A stretch of 64,000 bases of DNA from Methanobacterium sp. UBA375 (GTDB taxonomy: Archaea > Methanobacteriota > Methanobacteria > Methanobacteriales > Methanobacteriaceae): NCBI GenBank assembly GCA_002495625.1, contig DAGC01000002.1:564450-628449 (forward strand), in the 5' to 3' direction. This document shows, piece by piece, positions 26,795 to 35,151 of the stretch; position 1 is the stretch's first letter, and every line of letters starts with the position of its first letter. The translations under genes and the position numbers were made by a program. The notes below the pieces were generated by a model. It ran no database searches. It was given only the letters and a program-made list of their open reading frames with translations, and was not told the origin of the DNA.

Positions 26795-26956
26795 TTATTC
26801 CTGTTTTTTAAACATGGCTTTACCCACTCCACAGAGGGGGCAGGTCCAGTCGTCTGGTAAATCTTCAAACAGAACTCCTGGTTCTATGCCACCGTTTGGA
26901 TCTCCAAGTTCCGGGTCGTAAACGTATCCACATGCTGTACAGATGTATTTATCCAT
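26795..26956 (-). CDS. Rubredoxin 1
   Basis: A 53-residue rubredoxin translated from the minus strand: [19 protein letters not shown], with the second cysteine pair in [10 protein letters not shown]. The four cysteines (CxxC twice) bind one iron. The aromatic YVYDP and the LPDDW segment are canonical. GGAGGTAA lies before its ATG. It is the first of three tandem rubredoxin genes and probably passes electrons to peroxide- or oxygen-reducing enzymes such as those encoded upstream. Confidence 0.93.
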   Translation of the reverse strand: MDKYICTACGYVYDPELGDPNGGIEPGVLFEDLPDDWTCPLCGVGKAMFKKQE

Positions 26957-27028
26957 TTATTTACCTCCAAAATTTGCATATAAATTGATGTTTGGAATTT
27001 ATATGGTTTTTATTGTATTTAGAGGTAT

Positions 27029-27190
27029 TTAAATGTATTTTTGGAACTTGTTTTTTCCAGATTTACATCTGGGACAGATCCACTGGTTATCCAGATCCTC
27101 AAAGGATATTCCTGGCTTTGTATCGGTTTTTGGTTCTCCTTTCTTGGGATCGTAGACATAGCCACAGGCTCTGCATTTATATTTATCCAT
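27029..27190 (-). CDS. Rubredoxin 2, divergent
   Basis: A 53-residue rubredoxin paralogue starting [19 protein letters not shown], with the second pair in WICPRCKSGKNKFQK. It differs from its neighbours by the lysine-rich surface and by FEDLDNQW in place of FEDLPDDW, so its redox partner may differ. The gap to the first copy is 72 bases and to the third 15. A GGGATGGTGATT sequence before the ATG serves as ribosome site. All four iron ligands are present. Confidence 0.88.
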   Translation of the reverse strand: MDKYKCRACGYVYDPKKGEPKTDTKPGISFEDLDNQWICPRCKSGKNKFQKYI

Positions 27191-27205
27191 AATCACCATC
27201 CCACT

Positions 27206-27364
27206 TTACATTGGTCTGAAACGGTTTTGCCCAGCACCACAATGGGGGCAGTACCATTTTCCTGGTAGATCTTCAAATGGTGTGCCTGGTTCTGTGCCGT
27301 TTCGCGGTTCTCCAGCTTCCGGGTCGTATATGTACCCGCAAACTTTACATTTATACCTTTTCAT
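27206..27364 (-). CDS. Rubredoxin 3
   Basis: A 52-residue rubredoxin starting [19 protein letters not shown], with the second cysteine pair in [13 protein letters not shown]. It is the promoter-proximal member of the triplet on the minus strand and would be translated first. The short gap (15 bases) to the second gene indicates one transcript. All iron ligands and the FEDLPGKW loop are present. Confidence 0.92.
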   Translation of the reverse strand: MKRYKCKVCGYIYDPEAGEPRNGTEPGTPFEDLPGKWYCPHCGAGQNRFRPM

Positions 27365-27542
27365 ATTATGCCCATCCTCAGAAAATTACCTTTCTTAATC
27401 TTAATATTTGGGCTTTAAAATATTTAATACTTGGTAAAAATTATTAAATGAGGTAATAAAAGGATATTTTTGCAATATAAAGCTTTTATAACGGGCTTCT
27501 ATCGGAATACATAAATAAATAGGGAAATTATCATTAAAATAG

Positions 27543-27947
27543 CTACTTAACCAGTAAAACAGGTACTTTAACGGTTTTTATGGTGCTTTCTGCTACACTG
27601 CCCATCAGGATCTTCCTGATACCAGTTTTTCCATGGGTTCCAATTACCACCAGGTCAGCCCCTGTCTTTTCAACTATCTTCTCCATGTCATGGGCCGGAC
27701 TTCCGACAATTAATACCTGTTCCACATCTACATCCTCATCTTTACCTTTACGGGCGGCTTCATCTAATATGGTGTTCCCCTCCTCCTCCAGAACCTCAAA
27801 GGGGTAGATGAGTTTTTCATCGATTACATGAACCACCACCAGTTTAGCCTTAAAATTTTTGGCTATGGATATGGCAATATTTTCTGCTTTAAGTGAACAT
27901 TTAGAACCGTCTGTGGGAACCATTATCGTTTCAAACACATCTATCAC
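27543..27947 (-). CDS. Universal stress protein (UspA family)
   Basis: This 134-residue protein has the Usp fold. The ATP-binding signature near the C-terminus (VIGTHGKTGIRKILMGSVAEST, a GxxG-x9-GS/T pattern) is intact, with the N-terminal Asp in VPTDGSK. Usp proteins of this ATP-binding class act in stress responses, but their exact targets are seldom known. The position after the rubredoxins fits a stress-related group, though a gap of 178 bases suggests its own promoter. Confidence 0.92.
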   Translation of the reverse strand: MIDVFETIMVPTDGSKCSLKAENIAISIAKNFKAKLVVVHVIDEKLIYPFEVLEEEGNTILDEAARKGKDEDVDVEQVLIVGSPAHDMEKIVEKTGADLVVIGTHGKTGIRKILMGSVAESTIKTVKVPVLLVK

Positions 27948-28094
27948 CTATATTAGTTTTGAAATTGGCCATTGATCTACGTTGTGGAAATTAAACTGTA
28001 TCAGTTGAAATTAGACCAGTGCAGATAAAAATTATTGGTTAGTATATCTTTGTCTTTCATGTAATAAAAATTTAAAAGTAAATAAAATAGGGGA

Positions 28095-29825
28095 TTACCC
28101 TTTCATCTGCTCCCTTAAAGCATCTAAATCTTTAAGATAATCTGCTTTACACCTGGTTATGAACTCATGGCACATATGGTGTGGATCACCCTCCATGATG
28201 ATCCTTCCCTCTTCCATCATCACCGCCCGGGTGGTGACTTCCTCTATGAAGTCTATGTGGTGGCTGACCATGAGGATGGTGGTGTTGAAGGTTTTATTAA
28301 TCCTTTTAAGTGAATTAGAAACCATTCTAAGGGTTATGGGGTCCAGGTCTCCGAAGGGTTCGTCCAGTATCAGGATTTCCGGTTGTGAAGCCAGTACCAA
28401 TGCCAGGGTGGCCCTTACCTTCTGCCCACCGGATAGTTCATAGGACATGCGGTCCAGTATTTCCAGGGGAAGGTCCAGTGCTTCAAATATGGGCTTGGCA
28501 TACTCTTTTACCTTGGTGTCTGGAAAACGGGGGAATAGAACGTTGAGGATATCCGGTGAAAGACCAATCTGTTCCAGTCGAGTTTTGGCCTCATTTTCTG
28601 GTAGATCGGTAAGCTGGTACAGTACGTCCAGTATTTGATCCGAAATTTCCAGTTCCCTGGCCTTCTGCTTGGCCTCCCAGACCACGTTTTCATTTTTAAC
28701 CCCTAACCTGGCGGCTATCTGGTCCTTGACTGTGGCGTGGTGGATGAGTGAAAATTCCTGGTGCATGAACCCCATCTTCCTCCTTATATTCATCCTCTCT
28801 ATTCCTGGCCGGTGCATATCCACCCATTCCCCGTTGAGTTTAAAGTAGACCTCACCGGTATCTGGTGTGTCCAGGCCAGCTATCATCCTGAGGAGGACTG
28901 TTTTACCCGCACCGCTGGGGCCGATTAGAGATACGATTTCCCGGTCCTTGATTTCCACGTTCACATCCTTTATGTTAAGCACATTCCCGGTTTTGAGCAG
29001 GGTGAATCTCTTATCTAAATCCTTGGTACTAATCCGGGTCTCACCTATATCCCTTGGATCACGGAGTGGTTCTGCGGGTTCCATATCCGATACGAACTTT
29101 TTGATGATGTCCTGGGGCTGGCCTTCATCGGTTATCCTCCCCTCTTCCATTAAGAGCAGACGGTGGGAGAGGTAGTTATGTACCTCGGGAAGGTGGGATA
29201 CCAGTAGTACGGTTACACCCAACTCCTGGTTAATACTCTTTATAGCATCTAAGATTTCCTGTTTCGACCGGGGACAGGACATGGTGGCCGGTTCATCCAA
29301 TAGTAGTATTTCCGGTTTTTTAGCAAGTTGCCGGGCCATTATTAGTCTCTGTTTCTCCCCTCCGCTTAGGACTGGGGCGAAGTGCTCAGCTTTATGTTCC
29401 AGGCCCACCAGTTTAAGGAGTTCCATGGCCTCATCTCCAAACTCGTCATAGGCGAAGTTGAAATCGGTGAGTGCTTCATCCCCATACTTGGCTCCGTAGA
29501 GTTTGCGAAGCACGTTCTGCATGGCAGTCTCCGCCCATAACCCAAAGGATCTCTGGAGGTGTATGGCGGTGGCTTCCTTCAACTTCCGGAACTCGTATGG
29601 ATCGGAGTCGGCAGTTACCTTCACATCCCCTATCTCTATTTCTCCACTGTCGAAGGGCTCCACTCCCCTTAATATTCTAAGGAGGGTGCTCTTTCCCGAG
29701 CCACTGATCCCGATGATGCCCACGATCTCCCCTTTTTCAATGTTAAGATTAACGTTATTTAAAGCTTCTATTTCTGCTCCGTCCTTCATTTTATAAGTTT
29801 TGGATAAATTCTGGATTTTTATCAT
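28095..29825 (-). CDS. atwA: Methyl-coenzyme M reductase activation component A2 (dual ABC ATPase)
   Basis: AtwA is the ATP-dependent component A2 that helps reduce the nickel of cofactor F430 and activate methyl-coenzyme M reductase, the methane-forming enzyme. The 576 residues contain two ABC ATPase domains: Walker A GISGSGKST (39-47) and GPSGAGKTV (about 325), signature LSGGEKQR (about 155) and LSGGQKVR (about 465), and Walker B LLLDEPAT and LILDEPFGDLD. There are no membrane segments, so it is a soluble ABC protein. The first Walker B is followed by TMSCPRSKQE, a cysteine-containing region in place of the usual D-loop, as in its homologues. It is divergent from nadM. Confidence 0.93.
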   Translation of the reverse strand: MIKIQNLSKTYKMKDGAEIEALNNVNLNIEKGEIVGIIGISGSGKSTLLRILRGVEPFDSGEIEIGDVKVTADSDPYEFRKLKEATAIHLQRSFGLWAETAMQNVLRKLYGAKYGDEALTDFNFAYDEFGDEAMELLKLVGLEHKAEHFAPVLSGGEKQRLIMARQLAKKPEILLLDEPATMSCPRSKQEILDAIKSINQELGVTVLLVSHLPEVHNYLSHRLLLMEEGRITDEGQPQDIIKKFVSDMEPAEPLRDPRDIGETRISTKDLDKRFTLLKTGNVLNIKDVNVEIKDREIVSLIGPSGAGKTVLLRMIAGLDTPDTGEVYFKLNGEWVDMHRPGIERMNIRRKMGFMHQEFSLIHHATVKDQIAARLGVKNENVVWEAKQKARELEISDQILDVLYQLTDLPENEAKTRLEQIGLSPDILNVLFPRFPDTKVKEYAKPIFEALDLPLEILDRMSYELSGGQKVRATLALVLASQPEILILDEPFGDLDPITLRMVSNSLKRINKTFNTTILMVSHHIDFIEEVTTRAVMMEEGRIIMEGDPHHMCHEFITRCKADYLKDLDALREQMKG

Positions 29826-29984
29826 ACTTTTTCACCATTTAAAGTCTTAGAAAATTGATTTAAAAATAATCTCCATGGATCCCTTTGATGTAAATCCCTA
29901 CTATTAAATTATACTCATTAGTTTATTTCAGCTATTAATAAATACAACAAATTAGCTTATTAATAAACAGGAATATATCTTTAA

Positions 29985-30524
<540 letters not shown>

Positions 30525-30661
30525 ATTTTAAAAGGCCGACCCAATAGCTTTAAATGAAGGGATATAGAGAGTTTTAAATGGGAATTTGACTTTAAAGAAG
30601 AATCACAGATGGGGAACTCCCCATAATAATGTACGAGTATTAACAACCGGGGGTTAAGTAA

Positions 30662-31822
30662 TTGAAATTTATAAGGGACAGCTTACACGGAAACCTGAAG
30701 GTGGATGAACTCGAGGTTAGGTTAATTGATACTCCCCAGATACAGAGACTGCGACGTATAAAACAGCTCGGATTTACTTACCTGGTTTATCCCGGTGCCA
30801 ACCACACCCGCTTCGAGCATTCCATTGGAGCCATGCATCTGGCTTCTAAACTGGCTAATCATCTGGGTCTGGATGAACATCAAAAAAGGATGGTACGTAT
30901 CGGTGCTGTTCTCCATGATGCCGGGCACGGACCATTCTCCCATGTCTCAGAGAGGGTTATACCCTATTCTCATGAGGAACTCACCACCCGACTGGTGAAA
31001 GAATCCCTGCTGGGTGACATCCTCCAGGAAACCTTCGATTTGAAGGAGATAACCCAGATAATCAGGGGTGAAGGGTCCCTGGGACAGATAATATCAGGAG
31101 ATCTCGATGTAGATCGTATGGACTACTTACTCCGGGATTCCTACTACACGGGGGTGGCCTATGGTGTCATCGATGTGGAGAGGTTGATATACAACATGGT
31201 ACTGGACGAACATCTTATGCTCAAGAGAAAGGGAGTGCAGGCGGCCGAATCAATGCTCCTGGCCCGTTACTTCATGTATCCCAGTGTTTACCAGCATCAC
31301 ACTACCCGTATCATCAACAGCATGTTCCGCAGGTGCCTGCTTAAACTCATGGAGATGGAACTGGTAAATCCGGAGAAGATCTACCTCTACGACGATGCCG
31401 ATATCATATCTGCCGCGAGAGCCCAGAAGGGCTACGTACAGGAACTTATAACACGGCTGGACAACCGAAGTATATATAAAACTGTTTATTCCCTTAAACT
31501 GGACGAGGTTCGAGAACCACATCGTCTGTTCGACATACCCCCTGGGAAAATTAAAGAACTAGAACAGGAAATATCTGAGGACCTGGGAGTTGGCGAGGAA
31601 TACGTTATAATAGATATACCTGAGTATCCCGATTTCCAGGAGATGAGCACCCTGGTAGCTATAAACGGAGACAGGAAAAAGTTAAGGGACATCTCATCCA
31701 TTGTAAAAGCTTTAAACGTGGCCCGCTTTGACCATGCGGATCTGTGTATTTATCTGCCCAAGGAATACTCTGATAAGGCCGATAATTTTCCTTTCAATGA
31801 TTACATTCCATTGGAAATTTAA
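30662..31822 (+). CDS. HD-superfamily phosphohydrolase (dNTPase-like)
   Basis: This 386-residue protein of the HD superfamily resembles archaeal and bacterial dNTP triphosphohydrolases (SAMHD1-like). Metal ligands are visible: HTRFEHSIGAMHLA near residue 47, LHDAGHGPFSHVSE near 85 (the HD pair) and SGDLDVDRMDYLLRDSYYTG near 145. The GYPGANHTRFEHS segment and the C-terminal PEYPDFQEMSTL domain fit the family. It probably removes triphosphate from dNTPs, but substrate is not proven. It starts at TTG 30662 behind GGGGGTT. It runs toward ubiX, 99 bases away. Confidence 0.88.
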   Translation: MKFIRDSLHGNLKVDELEVRLIDTPQIQRLRRIKQLGFTYLVYPGANHTRFEHSIGAMHLASKLANHLGLDEHQKRMVRIGAVLHDAGHGPFSHVSERVIPYSHEELTTRLVKESLLGDILQETFDLKEITQIIRGEGSLGQIISGDLDVDRMDYLLRDSYYTGVAYGVIDVERLIYNMVLDEHLMLKRKGVQAAESMLLARYFMYPSVYQHHTTRIINSMFRRCLLKLMEMELVNPEKIYLYDDADIISAARAQKGYVQELITRLDNRSIYKTVYSLKLDEVREPHRLFDIPPGKIKELEQEISEDLGVGEEYVIIDIPEYPDFQEMSTLVAINGDRKKLRDISSIVKALNVARFDHADLCIYLPKEYSDKADNFPFNDYIPLEI

Positions 31823-31884
31823 AACTCAAATAATAGCATTCCCGCTAAATTTAAACTCTAAATATTACATTCCTAGCTAAATAT
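31822..31884. repeat. Imperfect 31-bp tandem duplication after the HD gene
   Basis: Two imperfect units with a 31-base period begin at about 31823 and 31854, sharing AACTC(T)AAAT, CATTCC and GCTAAAT. The first abuts the stop codon of the HD phosphohydrolase gene. Confidence 0.6.
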
Positions 31885-31921
31885 TAAATCTTCTAAAAAA
31901 ATAGAAAACAGGTGAAAACAT

Positions 31922-32473
31922 ATGATAATAGTGGCTATTACCGGTGCCAGTGGCGTGGTATATGGTGTAAGACTCCTGGAAGTCCTGAAGAAAATGGATA
32001 TAGATACCACCCTCCTGGTGACCAGACCAGCAGAGATAATCCTGAAATATGAAATGGGAATCACCGAAGAAGCCCTGGACAAACTGGTAAACAGAAATTA
32101 CGACCCCAAAGACCTTACCACAGATATAAACAGTGGCTCCTGCCGATTTGAATCCATGGTCATCGTCCCCTGCACCATGAAAACCATAGCCGCCATAGCA
32201 AACGGTTACGCTAATAACGCCGTGACCCGGGCAGCGGATGTAGCCCTCAAAGAAAAAAGGAAGCTTATCCTTGTCCCCCGGGAAACACCGCTGCGCCCGG
32301 TTCACCTGGAAAATATGCTTGAAATCGCCAGGGAAGGGGGTATAATACTACCTGCTATGCCCGGCTTCTACCACCAGCCAGAGAAAATAGATGATCTGGT
32401 TGATTTCCTGGTGGGTAAGATACTGGACAGTTTAAAAATCGACAACCACCTCTTCAAACGCTGGCAGGAATGA
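31922..32473 (+). CDS. ubiX: Flavin prenyltransferase UbiX
   Basis: UbiX makes prenylated FMN, the cofactor of UbiD-type decarboxylases, from FMN and dimethylallyl (pyro)phosphate. The 183 residues include the FMN-binding start VAITGASGVVYGVRLLE, the middle segment VIVPCTMKTIAAIANGYANN, and LVPRETPLRPVHLENML, all diagnostic. AGGTGAAA precedes the ATG. The partner UbiD gene is not in the window. The next gene, cbiT, begins 39 bases downstream in the same direction. Confidence 0.95.
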   Translation: MIIVAITGASGVVYGVRLLEVLKKMDIDTTLLVTRPAEIILKYEMGITEEALDKLVNRNYDPKDLTTDINSGSCRFESMVIVPCTMKTIAAIANGYANNAVTRAADVALKEKRKLILVPRETPLRPVHLENMLEIAREGGIILPAMPGFYHQPEKIDDLVDFLVGKILDSLKIDNHLFKRWQE

Positions 32474-32512
32474 GGATAATCTAATAAACGAATTTAATAA
32501 AGGACAATAGAA

Positions 32513-33076
32513 ATGATCAAAGACAACGACTTCATAAAGGACCCCGACATACCAGGGCCCACCAAGGAAGAGATCCGCTGCCTGGTGTTATGTAAATCAC
32601 AGGTAACAGAAAAAGATACCGTGGTTGATATCGGCTGCGGAACCGGTGGGCTCACCGTTGAATTCGCCCGTAGGGCGGGTAAGGTCTATGCCGTGGACCA
32701 GAATCCAGAAGCCCTTAAAATCACCAGGTTGAATCTGGAGAAGTTCCAGCTTTCCCCTAAAGTGGAAGTGGTGGATGCCTCTGCTCCCCAGGTACTGGAA
32801 GACCTGCCCGAGTTCGACATCCTCCTGGTGGGCGGAAGCAGTGGAAAACTGTCACAGATATTAAAGGAAGGATACAAAAAGCTCAACGATGATGGCCGGA
32901 TCATAGTGACTTCTATTTTACTGGAAACACGTGTAGAGGCCGTGGCAACCATGAAGGAGCTGGGCCTGGTCCCGGAAGTGGTTGAGGTGTCCATCTCCCG
33001 GGGCAGGATACTGGAGAGGGGGACGCTTTTGACGGCCCAAAATCCAATAACCATCATTTCCACCCAAAAAATTTAA
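32513..33076 (+). CDS. cbiT: Cobalt-precorrin-6B C15-methyltransferase CbiT
   Basis: CbiT uses S-adenosylmethionine to methylate C-15 and decarboxylate the acetate side chain of cobalt-precorrin in anaerobic cobamide synthesis; methanogens need corrinoids for methyl transfer. The 187-residue protein has the SAM-binding motif VVDIGCGTGGLTVEFA, the DIPGPTKEEIRCL start and ILLVGGSSGKL, all matching the archaeal CbiT family. It is a stand-alone CbiT without fused CbiE. The operon with ubiX and the following membrane protein is compact. Confidence 0.94.
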   Translation: MIKDNDFIKDPDIPGPTKEEIRCLVLCKSQVTEKDTVVDIGCGTGGLTVEFARRAGKVYAVDQNPEALKITRLNLEKFQLSPKVEVVDASAPQVLEDLPEFDILLVGGSSGKLSQILKEGYKKLNDDGRIIVTSILLETRVEAVATMKELGLVPEVVEVSISRGRILERGTLLTAQNPITIISTQKI

Positions 33077-33099
33077 AAATAAAAAGTATAAAAAAAGTA

Positions 33100-33870
33100 A
33101 TGAGTATGAAGATATCCAAATACCTGGGCTGGAGGGTGCGGTTAGGACTGCTGCTGGTTGTAATGGCCGGCATACTGTACCTGATTAACTTCACTGTTTT
33201 CCATGATCTCCATGATTTAGAGTTTTATCTAAGTATCGATACGGCCTTTTTACCCATAGAGATCCTGTTTGTAGTACTGGTGATAGAAAGCGCCATCAGC
33301 GCCCGGGAAAAGAGCATCCTCTTGGAAAAACTCAACATGGTCATAGGGACCTTCTTCAGTGAGCTGGGAACAGACCTCATGAGAAAAATAACCAAATTCG
33401 ATATCGATACAGAGCAAATACGGCAAAGCCTGATTATAACCGATGACTGGACAGAAAAAGACTTTAAATTCGCAGCAAGTACCATAAAGGAGTTCGATTA
33501 CAGTCTGGAAATTGGTGACGACCAGCAGTCTATAGAGTTTTTACAGGACTTAAAAGAATTTCTCAAAGAAAGAAGAGACTTTCTCTTGAGATTACTGGAA
33601 AACCCCAACCTCCTGGAACATGAAACTTTCACAGATCTTTTAAGGGCGGTGTTCCACGTGACAGAGGAACTTGAAAAGAGGAAGGACCTCACTAAGCTGC
33701 CCCCTACTGATTATATGCATTTGAATGGGGATGTGGAGAGAGTGTACGGGTTTTTAATCTCTGAATGGATAATGTACATGGAACATTTAATGAACAATTA
33801 TCCTTACCTGTTTTCACTGGCCATGAGGGTTAACCCATTTGATCCACATGCCAAGGTAGAGATAGATTGA
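33100..33870 (+). CDS. Membrane protein of unknown function
   Basis: This 256-residue protein has two N-terminal hydrophobic segments (about residues 12-32 and 46-66), then a long cytoplasmic part predicted helical and highly charged (FDYSLEIGDDQQSIEFLQDLKEFLKERRDFLLRLLENP). No known domain is recognised. It lies 23 bases after cbiT and is probably in its operon. Proteins of this shape are common in methanogens. A role in corrinoid metabolism cannot be claimed. Confidence 0.7.
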   Translation: MSMKISKYLGWRVRLGLLLVVMAGILYLINFTVFHDLHDLEFYLSIDTAFLPIEILFVVLVIESAISAREKSILLEKLNMVIGTFFSELGTDLMRKITKFDIDTEQIRQSLIITDDWTEKDFKFAASTIKEFDYSLEIGDDQQSIEFLQDLKEFLKERRDFLLRLLENPNLLEHETFTDLLRAVFHVTEELEKRKDLTKLPPTDYMHLNGDVERVYGFLISEWIMYMEHLMNNYPYLFSLAMRVNPFDPHAKVEID

Positions 33871-34038
33871 CCGGGTTAGGAGAGGTAAATTGACCGGGTT
33901 TTTTACTGCCCTGTTTTCTGTATGTTGAAGATCAACATTTGTTATTAACACATAATGTGTACTGTACTTCCCCCATAGTAACCTATTTAAGTGAGTACGT
34001 TGATATTTTATAAAAAAATATATAGATGTGGTTCATTT

Positions 34039-34278
34039 ATGGAGAGTTTGACTCTCGGACAATATCGAAAGATGGTGGAAGAAGTAATAGATTTCAAGCG
34101 ACTCAATGGGAATTTACCCGAATATACCACGGTTGACGGCTGTCGCATAAGTAAGCAAGACTACATCGACATGATCGAAAGGGTGAACAGATTCTTCCTG
34201 GAAATGGGAAGAAACCCCAGAAGTGTTGAAATCGAAAGAACTGAATTCACCAAAACGGAAAAGATATTAGCCCAGTAA
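34039..34278 (+). CDS. Small protein resembling one pseudomurein-binding repeat unit, without signal
   Basis: The protein of 79 residues reads like the pseudomurein-binding repeat pattern: a helix (YRKMVEEVIDFKRLNGNLPEYTTVDG) followed by ISKQDYIDMIERVNRFFLEMGRNPRSVEI, both with the NGxLP or GRNP turn. Surface proteins such as that at 15322-19746 carry similar units behind signal peptides, but none is present here. ATG 34039 is chosen; a TTG 48 bases upstream would add a basic leader that is not a signal either. It may bind pseudomurein precursors inside the cell or be a detached repeat. The function is unknown. Confidence 0.6.
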   Translation: MESLTLGQYRKMVEEVIDFKRLNGNLPEYTTVDGCRISKQDYIDMIERVNRFFLEMGRNPRSVEIERTEFTKTEKILAQ

Positions 34279-34460
34279 AAAGTGGTGCTCGGAAACATTG
34301 GCCACTTTGAGGCGGTAAATCAAAGACAGGCTGATTTTATATAGGGTAACCCAGCCTAAATTTTTAAGATCCTTACTATTTTAAATGAACAATTTCACTT
34401 ACTATTTTTAAATAAACCCATTCAATTTGAAAACCCCTTAAATTTAGTAAAAAATATTGA

Positions 34461-34513
34461 TTTTAACTATTTCCTTAAAACATATATCTGCATTTTAACT
34501 ATTTCCTTAAAAC
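34461..34513. repeat. 21-bp direct repeat spanning the mobA stop codon
   Basis: TTTTAACTATTTCCTTAAAAC, 21 bases, occurs exactly at 34461-34481 and 34493-34513, period 32. The mobA stop (34507-34509, minus strand) lies in the second copy, so a copy of the gene end sits just downstream. Confidence 0.88.
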
Positions 34514-35103
34514 CTATCCACATCTTCTGGATAATTTAAATTCAGGAAACTCTGGGCTGTTTCATCCAGGGAATAAACCGGGACGTACCTTACATCTATC
34601 TCTAACAGTAGAGATTGGACATCGCGCTTACCATCCTTTAAGATGTCTCCTATTTGACCCGTTATCCTCTTGTTGTAGATGGCGTGTAGAGGCTCCAGTT
34701 TTCCATCTGGCCATTCCGGGACGACTGCATCGTAGATTATGTTGTAATAATTAAAAATATTCCTAATGAAGGACTGGGGAATGAATGGAGAGTCACAGGG
34801 GATCACCAGGGCATGATCCGTGCTTATGCATTTAAGCCCGGCGCAGATACCCATCAGGGGTCCCTGATCTTCCACGGCATCGGTGCATATCCTGACCTTC
34901 TCCTGGAAGCTCTGCTTTTCTAAAATACATTCATAGGCCATTTGCTGTTCCTTACTACGCAAAACCAGGATTATCTCATCGGCAAGTTCAGATGCATTCT
35001 CCAGTACCTGAACTATTAACGGCTCATCCTCCAGGATCATGAGCCCCTTATCCTGGCCCATCCTCTTCCCACGGCCTCCGCAGAGTACGATCATTGACTT
35101 CAT
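34507..35103 (-). CDS. mobA: Molybdenum cofactor guanylyltransferase
   Basis: MobA transfers GMP to Mo-molybdopterin (or the tungsten form) to make the dinucleotide cofactor used by formylmethanofuran and formate dehydrogenases. The nucleotide-binding start IVLCGGRGKRMGQDKGLM is canonical and the metal-binding VIPCDSPFIP near residue 97 follows. The C-terminal GKRDVQSLLLEIDVRYV fits MobA. The length of 198 residues is normal. It is downstream of guaB on the same strand with a 48-base gap, and both use GTP chemistry. Confidence 0.9.
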   Translation of the reverse strand: MKSMIVLCGGRGKRMGQDKGLMILEDEPLIVQVLENASELADEIILVLRSKEQQMAYECILEKQSFQEKVRICTDAVEDQGPLMGICAGLKCISTDHALVIPCDSPFIPQSFIRNIFNYYNIIYDAVVPEWPDGKLEPLHAIYNKRITGQIGDILKDGKRDVQSLLLEIDVRYVPVYSLDETAQSFLNLNYPEDVDRF

Positions 35104-35151
35104 AATTTATCCTAAAAAAGAGGTTTAAAGTGATGGGGAAAATTTAATTTT

